Assembly (NCBI GenBank): GCA_038326995.1 | Contig: JBBQKP010000064.1 | Location: 1-15,780 of the forward strand | From: JBBQKP01 sp038326995 | GTDB taxonomy: Bacteria > Planctomycetota > Phycisphaerae > Tepidisphaerales > Tepidisphaeraceae | Reading direction: 5' to 3' | DNA length: 15,780 nucleotides | The notes under the pieces: model-generated | Databases searched by the model: none | Seen by the model: only the letters and a program-made list of their open reading frames with translations | Told to the model about the DNA's origin: nothing | Part shown: positions 6,873 through 13,471 of the stretch, in pieces | Position numbering within the stretch: the first letter of the stretch is position 1 | How the letters are laid out: the number at the start of each line of letters is the position of its first letter | Position numbers and translations under genes: made by a program

Positions 6873-8447
6873 ATGTCCACAGACAACGAAGCAGACCCGG
6901 CACAGCGAGAAGAAGGCCCTCATTCCATTGTGATTTTCGGAGCTTCGGGCGATCTCGCGAAGATCAAGCTCTTGCCTGCGATCTACGAGCTGATCCGCGA
7001 GGATCTTTTACCCGAGCACTTTTTTCTACTGGGCTACGCGCGAACGAAGATGAGCGACGATGAGTTCCGCGCGATCTGCCGGGAGGCGATCACCAAGAAC
7101 AGCCGCTCGACCAAAAAGGCGGGTGTCGATGAGGAGCTGCTGAAGAAGCTGCTGGCGTGCACCTACTACCAGGCCGGCCAGTACGGCGACGCGGCGGATT
7201 TTGCGAAGTTGAAGACGCGAATGGCCGAGCTCGAAACGAAACACAAAACGGACGGCAACCGACTGTTTTACATGAGCACTCCGCCCGAGGCGTTCGAGCC
7301 GATCGTCATCGGGCTTGGCCAGTCCGGCTTGGTCGTGCGTCACGCCACCACGCCCTGGCATCGCCTTATCATCGAAAAACCGTTCGGCCATGATCTTGCG
7401 AGCGCGCAGAAGCTGAACGCCACCCTCAACAGCAGCTTCGGCGAGGAACAGGTGTTCCGGATCGACCACTATCTGGGCAAGGAGACGGTTCAGAATCTGG
7501 CGGTCCTGCGGTTTGCCAACTCAATTTTCGAGCCGATCTGGAGCTACAAATATATTGAGCACGTGCAGATCACCGTCAGCGAGGTCTTGAGCGCCGACGA
7601 CCGAGGCGGCTACTACGACCAAAGCGGCGCACTGCGCGACATGGTGCAGAATCATATTTTTCAGTTGATGGCGCTGGTCGCAATGGAGCCGCCTGCGGCG
7701 CTTGATGCACGAAGCATTCGAGACGAGAAAACCAAGGTCTACAAATCCATCAGGCCGATCGCCGCGAGTAACGTCGTTCGCGGCCAGTACGGCCCGGGCT
7801 TCCTCGCCAACGGCAAGAGCACTGCGGGCTACCTCGACGCCAAAGGCGTTTCGCCCGATTCCACCACCGAGACGTTCGTCGCGCTGAAGCTCTACATCGA
7901 CAACTGGAGATGGAGCGGAACGCCGTTCTACGTCCGCACGGGCAAGTGCATGCCGACGAAGGTCAGCGAAGTGCTTGTGCGTTTTCGCGAGCCGCCCCGG
8001 ACGCTGTTTTTGAAGCAGCACTCGGCGGTGGTTTATCCGAACGAGCTTGTGATTCGCGTCGCACCCGAAGAGGGCATCAGTTGGAACATCAACGGAAAAG
8101 TGCCAGGCGGAACGCTGGATATCAAACGAGTGTCGATGAGTTTTGACTACGCCGACACGTTCAAAACCGAGCCGCCCGAGGCGTACGAGCGGCTGCTTCA
8201 TGACGCGATCACGGGCGATCAGACGCTGTTCATTCGCGGAGACGAGGCCGAGGCCGCGTGGGAGGTCATCGACCCGATCGTGCAGCGCTGGAAGAATTCG
8301 ACCAAGCAGCCGCTTCAATATGCACCCAACACGTGGGGCCCGGCAGAGTCGGCGGATATTTTTGACGGCGGGGTCAACCGCTGGACTATTTCGTCGGAGA
8401 CGGCCGAGCCGATTCTGGCGTGCGCTTTGCCGCAAACGGGTGGATGA
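6873..8447 (+). CDS. zwf: Glucose-6-phosphate 1-dehydrogenase
   Basis: This enzyme oxidises glucose 6-phosphate to 6-phosphogluconolactone with NADP+ (or NAD+), the entry to the oxidative pentose phosphate pathway, in the cytoplasm. At 524 residues it is near the normal length. The N-terminal Rossmann domain has GASGDLA at 23-29, EKPFGHD is at 168-174, and the active-site signature RIDHYLGKE is at 196-204, with the catalytic histidine and substrate-binding lysine. The C-terminal domain holds FYVRTGKCMP and the ALRDMVQNH helix. The residue after AK in the dinucleotide loop is isoleucine rather than the common basic residue; cofactor preference cannot be deduced from that. No SD precedes the ATG; a TTTGCA (6835-6840) and TAAATT (6858-6863) pair 17 bp apart is a weak promoter candidate. 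No pgl or gnd is adjacent. Confidence 0.95.
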   Translation: MSTDNEADPAQREEGPHSIVIFGASGDLAKIKLLPAIYELIREDLLPEHFFLLGYARTKMSDDEFRAICREAITKNSRSTKKAGVDEELLKKLLACTYYQAGQYGDAADFAKLKTRMAELETKHKTDGNRLFYMSTPPEAFEPIVIGLGQSGLVVRHATTPWHRLIIEKPFGHDLASAQKLNATLNSSFGEEQVFRIDHYLGKETVQNLAVLRFANSIFEPIWSYKYIEHVQITVSEVLSADDRGGYYDQSGALRDMVQNHIFQLMALVAMEPPAALDARSIRDEKTKVYKSIRPIAASNVVRGQYGPGFLANGKSTAGYLDAKGVSPDSTTETFVALKLYIDNWRWSGTPFYVRTGKCMPTKVSEVLVRFREPPRTLFLKQHSAVVYPNELVIRVAPEEGISWNINGKVPGGTLDIKRVSMSFDYADTFKTEPPEAYERLLHDAITGDQTLFIRGDEAEAAWEVIDPIVQRWKNSTKQPLQYAPNTWGPAESADIFDGGVNRWTISSETAEPILACALPQTGG

Positions 8448-8502
8448 GCTGGTGGTTACACGCAGCCGCAGATTTCAAACCCATGCGACAGGTTCACCGG
8501 CG

Positions 8503-8531
8503 GTGACGAACGCCCTGAAGTCCTCTATACT
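8503..8531 (+). promoter_or_regulatory. Candidate promoter for the succinate dehydrogenase cytochrome gene
   Basis: GTGACG (8503-8508) and TATACT (8526-8531) are separated by 17 bp, a fair match to a housekeeping sigma-factor promoter. The predicted start would give a leader of about 35 nt. A small inverted repeat TCACC-GGC-GGTGA overlaps the -35 region. Assigned by eye only. Confidence 0.4.
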
Positions 8532-8572
8532 CATGTCCGCAATTCGTTAAGAACGCCACTCGATAAAACGCC

Positions 8573-9340
8573 ATGAGCACACTTCACGCACACGCCGACT
8601 TCGACGCCAACGCGGCCCGACCTTCGTTCCTCGCCCGCAATCATTTTCTCCTCCGCAGGCTCCATTCCCTCACGGGCGTCGCGTTCGGCGGCTTCCTGCT
8701 GTTTCATCTCACCATCAATGCCACACTCATCGAAGGCACCCGTGAAATCGGCACACCCACCGTTTTTCAGCAACTGGTGACCACGATTCACCTCGTGCCC
8801 TTTCTTGGCGCAGTCAGTTGGACGCTCCTGCTGTTTCCGATCATTTTTCACACGATCTACGGCATCTACATCACCTACACGGGCCAGCCGAATGTGGGCA
8901 GCTACGGCTACACGCGCAACTGGTTGTACATCTTCCAGCGGGTCAGCGCGGTGTTCATCATGGTGTTTCTCACGTTCCACGTCCTGACGATGAAAGGCTG
9001 GATCGGCGGCGGCGACGGTACGCTTCGCGCGCTGCTGCGGTTTGAGCCTCTCTATGCGACGGCAAGCGTCTCGATGCACCTTCAGGCAGCGTGGTGGATC
9101 GGCTGGGTCATCTATCCCATCGGCGTGCTTGCAAGCACCTTTCACCTGGCGAATGGTTTCTACACCGCCGCGATCACCTGGGGCCTGACCATCAGCTCCA
9201 CCGCGCAGAAGCGCTGGGGTATTCTGTGCGTATTCGTCTTCCTCGGCTCATTCGCGGCTGGTATGACCGCACTGGTCGCCGGGCTGACTGTTTCGCTTGC
9301 AGAAAGCGAACAGGTCGTGCGGGCGGTCGTCACTCGGTAG
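8573..9340 (+). CDS. sdhC: Succinate dehydrogenase cytochrome b subunit (SdhC, cytochrome b558 type)
   Basis: This subunit anchors the succinate dehydrogenase/fumarate reductase flavoprotein and iron-sulfur subunits to the inner membrane, binds haem and handles quinone. The 255-residue protein has five predicted membrane helices at about 33-52, 80-100, 118-140, 170-193 and 215-242, the fold of the single-anchor, di-haem class (Bacillus, Wolinella). Candidate haem histidines sit in the helices: H45, H93, H136 and H191; RRLHSLTG at 28-35 is the typical lead-in to helix 1. The usual next genes, sdhA and sdhB, are missing; a small lipoprotein gene and a terminator follow instead. The ATG lacks an SD. 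The two large subunits must lie elsewhere or the complex may be assembled from a split locus. Confidence 0.88.
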   Translation: MSTLHAHADFDANAARPSFLARNHFLLRRLHSLTGVAFGGFLLFHLTINATLIEGTREIGTPTVFQQLVTTIHLVPFLGAVSWTLLLFPIIFHTIYGIYITYTGQPNVGSYGYTRNWLYIFQRVSAVFIMVFLTFHVLTMKGWIGGGDGTLRALLRFEPLYATASVSMHLQAAWWIGWVIYPIGVLASTFHLANGFYTAAITWGLTISSTAQKRWGILCVFVFLGSFAAGMTALVAGLTVSLAESEQVVRAVVTR

Positions 9341-9379
9341 CTTCATGTCTTTTTGACCCGTCAATTCAACGTCCGCTTT

Positions 9380-9407
9380 TTGACTGTCCGGATCATCGAG
9401 TTACATT
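9380..9407 (+). promoter_or_regulatory. Candidate promoter for the small lipoprotein gene
   Basis: TTGACT (9380-9385) and TACATT (9402-9407) with a 16-bp spacer precede the lipoprotein start by about 60 bp, suggesting independent expression from sdhC. Recognised by eye only. Confidence 0.35.
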
Positions 9408-9465
9408 CCATGACAGTTCACGGACGATCCTTACGCAAGCCACTAGACTTTTAGAGATAACACCC

Positions 9466-9696
9466 ATGACCAGCTCAACTTTCAATACCCGCAACCACAA
9501 GCTCATCATTTCAGCCGCACTGCTGGCGGTCGCAGGCACCATCGGCTGCTCGACTCCGGCTTACAGCGGCAAGGAGCGGTTCCAGCAGATCGGCCGCAAC
9601 ATCAGCCTTGAGGCCAGCATGATGCAGGATGACATCGATAGAGCCCTGCTTTTGCGTCCAGTCACAGGAAACACCGATTGGAACATTTCCAAATAG
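9466..9696 (+). CDS. Small putative lipoprotein, function unknown
   Basis: A 76-residue protein beginning MTSSTFNTRNHK, then a hydrophobic stretch (LIISAALLAVAG) and TIGC, which resembles a lipobox with cysteine 28 as the lipidation site; the -3 position is threonine rather than leucine, so processing is probable but not certain. The mature part (about 49 residues) is polar and contains RFQQIGRNISLEASMMQDD and LLLRPVTGNTDWNI. I do not recognise a named family. The longer frame upstream overlaps sdhC and is not the real start. An AGAG-like element lies about 10 nt before the ATG, not a good SD. It sits between sdhC and a strong terminator, so it is either the last gene of that unit or a separately transcribed small gene. 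Function is unknown; an outer-membrane or periplasm-facing location is inferred. Confidence 0.7.
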   Translation: MTSSTFNTRNHKLIISAALLAVAGTIGCSTPAYSGKERFQQIGRNISLEASMMQDDIDRALLLRPVTGNTDWNISK

Positions 9697-9735
9697 TCGA
9701 AGCGATAGTCTCTTTTTTTTGTTCAATCGAACCTG

Positions 9736-9772
9736 ACGGCAGACGCGACGAAATGCGCGTCTGCCGTTTTTT
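9736..9772 (+). terminator. Strong intrinsic terminator
   Basis: A perfect 12-bp stem (ACGGCAGACGCG at 9736-9747 with CGCGTCTGCCGT at 9756-9767) with an 8-base loop runs directly into a six-T tract (9767-9772). It lies 40 bp after the lipoprotein stop and closes that unit. It is the only clear intrinsic terminator in the window. Confidence 0.92.
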
Positions 9773-9805
9773 CATTTTCGTCACTTTCCCTCCTACACTT
9801 GCTCT

Positions 9806-10945
9806 ATGCTTCGACGTGAATTCGGCGACACCGGCGTTTCTGTATCTTCCATCTCACTGGGCTGCTGGATTTTCGGCGTCGATTGGTGGGGACATTATTC
9901 CCAGGACGACTGCCATCGCCTGTGTAAATATTCGATGGATCAGGGCATCACGTTTTTCGACAACGGCGACGCCTACGGCAACGGCCGCGCTGAGGAACTT
10001 TTTGGCGAGTTCGTCAAAACAGTCGACCGTGACAAAATCGAGATCGGCGGGAAGTTCGGCTACGACTGGCACACCGATCCGGGCGAGCCGGGCAGCCATC
10101 GCGAACGCAAGCAGGATTTTTCGCCCGCGTTCATGCGGCAGTCTCTCGAAGATTCCCTTCGCCGATTGAACACGAGCCACATCGACGTCTACCTCGCCCA
10201 CAACATCAAACTTCATCACTTCTCCGACGAACTCTTCGCAGAGCTTGAGAAGGTGAAGGAGGAAGGCAAAATCCGCTGCTGGGGCGTCTCGCTCGGCCCG
10301 GCAATCGGATGGCGCGAGGAAGGCTTCGCGGCCATGGGGGGGCAGGCGACTGGGGGCAACTCAACTGGGGACAACTCAACTGGCGGTAGGGGAAGCACAC
10401 ACACCGCCAAGGCCGTCCAGACGGTTTTCAACGTCCTCGAACAGCACCCGGCCCGGGAGTTTTGCGAGATGGCCAAGGCGACAAAGGCGGGCGTGCTCGC
10501 TCGCGTTCAGGATCACAGCGGAATTCTCAAGGGCCAGGCAGAAGGCGGCGTCACTCCGCAGACCCTCATCAAGGAATCCGACCACCGCAAATTTCGTGAC
10601 CTCGGCTGGCGCATGCACGGCCCGACCAAGGCGCAAATGCTCATGCCACTCGCGCAGCGCCACGGCATGACCCTTCACCAACTCGCCTGCAAATGGCTTA
10701 TTCAGGCGAACCCACAGGTCACCTCGATCACCGCGACCTTGCTGACCGAAAAGGAAATCGCCGAGGTTTCAAAATCGCCGGGCTTGTCTGATTTTTCAAA
10801 TGCAGAACTCAAACAAATGCACGACTGGTACGAATCAGATTTTGGCCTTCCGCCTGAGGCGCATCCGTGTGACATCAAGACCGGAAGCGACCCGACGGGC
10901 AAAGTCCGCAGCCAGTACGTCCCGCCGCCCGTGCTGATCGCGTGA
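9806..10945 (+). CDS. Aldo/keto reductase family oxidoreductase
   Basis: NADPH-dependent reductase of the aldo/keto reductase superfamily (TIM barrel), cytoplasmic; substrate unknown. The 379-residue protein carries the full catalytic tetrad: D52 and Y57 in FFDNGDAYGNGRAEE, K83 in GGKFG, and H132 in VYLAHNI. The opening FGDTGVSVSSISLGCW is typical. Residues about 179-199 form a Gly/Ser/Thr/Asn-rich insertion made of 15-bp repeats, in a surface loop after VSLGPAIGW. The C-terminal barrel part has QANPQVTSITATLLTEKEI, the usual cofactor-binding segment. The C-terminus ends in about 40 residues with a conserved-looking HPCDIK stretch. The ATG at 9806 has no SD; TACACT at 9794-9799 lies 6 nt upstream. 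It converges on lpxA with 17 bp between stops. Confidence 0.9.
   Translation: MLRREFGDTGVSVSSISLGCWIFGVDWWGHYSQDDCHRLCKYSMDQGITFFDNGDAYGNGRAEELFGEFVKTVDRDKIEIGGKFGYDWHTDPGEPGSHRERKQDFSPAFMRQSLEDSLRRLNTSHIDVYLAHNIKLHHFSDELFAELEKVKEEGKIRCWGVSLGPAIGWREEGFAAMGGQATGGNSTGDNSTGGRGSTHTAKAVQTVFNVLEQHPAREFCEMAKATKAGVLARVQDHSGILKGQAEGGVTPQTLIKESDHRKFRDLGWRMHGPTKAQMLMPLAQRHGMTLHQLACKWLIQANPQVTSITATLLTEKEIAEVSKSPGLSDFSNAELKQMHDWYESDFGLPPEAHPCDIKTGSDPTGKVRSQYVPPPVLIA
10343..10387. repeat. 15-bp tandem repeat inside the aldo/keto reductase gene
   Basis: Three head-to-tail 15-bp units, the first degenerate (10343-10357) and the next two nearly identical (10358-10372, 10373-10387; core AACTCAACTGG). They encode ATGG/NSTGD/NSTGG-type pentapeptides in frame. 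This is a repeat expansion within a loop that keeps the reading frame. Confidence 0.85.
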
Positions 10946-10962
10946 GGCAAGGATGGGGCCGA

Positions 10963-11790
10963 TTACCTTTGCCGAAGTCCTTCGAGATAACGCCCGAAGC
11001 GGCCTTGATTTCGGCGGCGTAAAAACTCAAGCAGGCCGCGAACGTGACCGCTTGAACCGTTGAGCGGCGCACCCTCGGCCAGCAACTCCGCCTCAATTTC
11101 CTTGATCGCCCGGGCCAGCGGCATTTCGCGGTCGATGAACAGACGCTTGATGACGTCTTCGAGCAGTTCGATGTGCTCCTCGGCCATGCCGCTTCTGCGC
11201 AGGCCGATGGTGTTGAGCGCGCGAACGTTTTCTTCGTGGTCGATCTTGCAGTAAGGCGGGACGTCGTGATCGACGCGCGCCAGTCCGGCGACATACGCGT
11301 AGTCGCCGATGGAAACAAAATGGTGCACGCCCACACCACCGGCGAGTGTGACGTAATCACCAATGTGCACGTGCCCTGCGATCATGACGTTGTTCGACAG
11401 CACATTGTGATTGCCGACCATGGCGTCGTGGCCGAGGTGAAAATTCACCATCAAAAGGTTGTGCGAGCCGAGCTTGGTTACTCCGCCGCCTTTGGCGGTT
11501 CCGGTGTGGATGGTGGCGCACTCGCGGACGATGTTGAAGTCGCCAATTTCCAGTCGGGTCTCTTCGCCCGTGAATTTTTTGTCCTGTGGGTCAGTCCCCG
11601 CGACCGATTGGGGGTAGAACAAATTACCCTGGCCGACGGTTGTTTTACCCACGATCGTGACGTGTGCGACCAGGCGATTGCCCGGGCCCAGAATGACATC
11701 GGGGCCGATGACACAAAACGGGCCGATCTCAACGTCGGCGGCGATTTGCGCCTTCGGATCGACTGCGGCCATGGGGTGAATCTTGGACAT
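10963..11790 (-). CDS. lpxA: Acyl-[ACP]--UDP-N-acetylglucosamine O-acyltransferase
   Basis: LpxA adds a 3-hydroxyacyl chain to UDP-GlcNAc, the first step of lipid A synthesis, in the cytoplasm. From the ATG at 11790 the protein has 275 residues. Residues 1-190 are a left-handed beta-helix of hexapeptide repeats (IGPFCVIGPDVILG and so on). The conserved ECATIHTGTAKGGG lies at 90-103 and the catalytic histidine is H121 in NFHLGHDAMVGNHNVLSNN. The C-terminal helical domain (about 191-275) has GLRRSGM and EHIELLEDVIKRLF. A TTG five codons upstream (11805) is an alternative start; I prefer the ATG because MSKIHPMAAVDP is a typical LpxA opening. No SD is seen. It follows lpxC-fabZ by 125 bp on the same strand, consistent with one lipid A operon. 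Confidence 0.93.
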   Translation of the reverse strand: MSKIHPMAAVDPKAQIAADVEIGPFCVIGPDVILGPGNRLVAHVTIVGKTTVGQGNLFYPQSVAGTDPQDKKFTGEETRLEIGDFNIVRECATIHTGTAKGGGVTKLGSHNLLMVNFHLGHDAMVGNHNVLSNNVMIAGHVHIGDYVTLAGGVGVHHFVSIGDYAYVAGLARVDHDVPPYCKIDHEENVRALNTIGLRRSGMAEEHIELLEDVIKRLFIDREMPLARAIKEIEAELLAEGAPLNGSSGHVRGLLEFLRRRNQGRFGRYLEGLRQR

Positions 11791-11915
11791 TCGCTGGAGA
11801 GTCAAGTGAGTTCAGAGCTTAAGGTTCAGAGGCCGAGTGCCAAACGTTTGGTGAAATTGACGAATTTTCAAAAGTGTTGATTTTCGAGTCGATCATCTTT
11901 GCTTCACGCCACGAC

Positions 11916-13247
11916 TCAGGCCGGCTCGGCATCGACCAGCATGAACTTGATGTCCGCTTCTGCCGCGAGTTTATCTCCGACGAACGCCTGACACCGCACG
12001 TGGCCTGTCCTGCTTTTGACCCGCACCGCGCGGGCCTCGAGCAGTAACTGATCGCCCGGAACCACGGGCTGCCTCATTTTCACCTTATCCATCGAAAGCA
12101 GCACGGCAAGCTTGCCCGTGTGCTCCAGCTTCTGACTCAGCAGGATGCCGCCCAGTTGTGCGAGTGCTTCGACGATCAGGACACCGGGGAAGATCGGCGT
12201 GCCGGGATAATGTCCCTGAAAGAATATGTCGTTGAACGTAATATTTTTGATTCCCACCGCGCGGACGTCGCCTTCGATTTCCAGAACTCTATCGACCAGC
12301 AACATGGGAAAGCGATGCGGCAATATCCGCTGAATGCGGCGAATATCCAAAGCCGCATCTCGGCCCAGCATGCTCACGCGGGTGATGCGCGAATCCTGCT
12401 CGAGCAACCTTCGCGCGAGCTGGTGATTCATCTCATGGCCGCTTTTTTTTGCGATAATTCGCCCGGCGACGGGCCTTCCAACCAGCGACAGATCGCCGAT
12501 CAAATCAAGAATTTTATGGCGGACGCACTCGTCAGGAAAGCGAAACGCATTGTCCATCGGCCCGTCTTTTCCAATCACCAGCACGTCGCGCGGGCTCAGA
12601 TGAGTGCCCATGCCCTGACTCGCGAGATAGCGGGCCTCGTGCTCGTAAGCGAACGTTCGGGCCGGCGCCAGGACATCAACGAAGCTGTCGCCTTGCTGGC
12701 GATCGACACCCAGACGAAAGCTGAAGAGCTGATTGGCAAGCGGCGCTTCGCCGGAAAATTCGTAGATGATTTCGAGTGCGTCGGTCGGACCGGGCAATGC
12801 CGCCAGCGATGCGTCGCCGTTGCTGACATAAACGGGTTTTGTGATGATCAGCGGATCGACGCTTTTATCCTGCTCGCTCAGGCCTGCGGATAAAATCGCG
12901 TCAACAAAAGGTTGACTGCTTCCGTCCGTCATCGGCAGTTCGCCAGACGATTCGCCCGTGAGCGTCACCGTCGCATTGGACACGCCCAGCCCCGCGAGAG
13001 CGGCCATGCAGTGCTCGATCGTCTCCACCAGAAGTGTGCCGTTTCGTAGACACGTTCGACGCGGCTTTTTTATGACATTGGTGACATGCGCGGGAATGTG
13101 CGCTGTTTTTCCCGCAGTCTTGCGAACGAAAATAATTCCCGCATTCGCCTCTGCGGGCGCGATCGTCAGCGTCGTCTCTTCACCACTGAAAAGACCGGGA
13201 CCGACAAGTCGGGCCTCGCGCGTGAGAGTTTTTTGAAAAATCGCCAC
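11916..13247 (-). CDS. lpxC: Bifunctional LpxC-FabZ: UDP-3-O-acyl-GlcNAc deacetylase fused to 3-hydroxyacyl-ACP dehydratase
   Basis: A 443-residue fusion. Residues 1-290 are LpxC, the zinc deacetylase that commits lipid A synthesis: H79 in VETIEHCMAAL, H244 and D248 in RHKILDLIGD and H271 in KSGHEMNH match the zinc-binding and catalytic set. Residues 300-443 are FabZ, which dehydrates 3-hydroxyacyl-ACP in fatty acid synthesis: ILPHRFPMLLVDR (308-320), and GHYPGTPIFPGVLIVEALAQ with catalytic H346 and E360. The linker is only about 10 residues. The two activities compete for or use the same 3-hydroxyacyl-ACP pool. Such fusions are known from Bacteroidetes. The start is GTG with no SD; a promoter-like TTGACT/TATATT pair ends 5 nt before it. 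The overall gene order lpxC-fabZ, lpxA is a classic lipid A arrangement. Confidence 0.95.
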   Translation of the reverse strand: MAIFQKTLTREARLVGPGLFSGEETTLTIAPAEANAGIIFVRKTAGKTAHIPAHVTNVIKKPRRTCLRNGTLLVETIEHCMAALAGLGVSNATVTLTGESSGELPMTDGSSQPFVDAILSAGLSEQDKSVDPLIITKPVYVSNGDASLAALPGPTDALEIIYEFSGEAPLANQLFSFRLGVDRQQGDSFVDVLAPARTFAYEHEARYLASQGMGTHLSPRDVLVIGKDGPMDNAFRFPDECVRHKILDLIGDLSLVGRPVAGRIIAKKSGHEMNHQLARRLLEQDSRITRVSMLGRDAALDIRRIQRILPHRFPMLLVDRVLEIEGDVRAVGIKNITFNDIFFQGHYPGTPIFPGVLIVEALAQLGGILLSQKLEHTGKLAVLLSMDKVKMRQPVVPGDQLLLEARAVRVKSRTGHVRCQAFVGDKLAAEADIKFMLVDAEPA

Positions 13248-13252
13248 TGGTT

Positions 13253-13283
13253 AATATATCGACGTTCGAGCCACTCTAGTCAA
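13253..13283 (-). promoter_or_regulatory. Candidate lpxC-fabZ promoter, possibly giving a leaderless mRNA
   Basis: On the minus strand TTGACT (13283-13278) and TATATT (13258-13253) are separated by 19 bp, slightly long. The -10 ends 5 nt before the GTG start, so transcription would begin at or next to the start codon. Found by eye. Confidence 0.4.
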
Positions 13284-13471
13284 CTCTATCGACCACCGTC
13301 CGACCCCCTTTACTGATACTCCGGGGTTAGAAATATTAAAAATCCGCTCTGGTCCCCTCTCCCGAATATTCGCGGGCAAAGGTCAGGGGGCGGGTTACGG
13401 TTTGGCCGGTCCTTGCTGGTTGTGCGGGCTGGGGGGTTAAGTGGGGGTTTAGACTGGCCGATAGGATAGGT

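Noticed and set aside
7521..8435. Minus-strand open frame (304 codons) opposite zwf
   Set aside because: Antisense to a certain gene, arginine/histidine-rich composition, no domain recognisable.
11173..11880. Plus-strand open frame opposite lpxA, and a similar one (12120-12893) opposite lpxC-fabZ
   Set aside because: Antisense to genes with complete active-site motifs; no protein-like features of their own.
13386..13447. G-quadruplex in the S1 gene leader
   Set aside because: G-runs exist (13386-13394, 13426-13436, 13443-13447) but four runs with short loops cannot be formed; one loop would exceed 30 nt.
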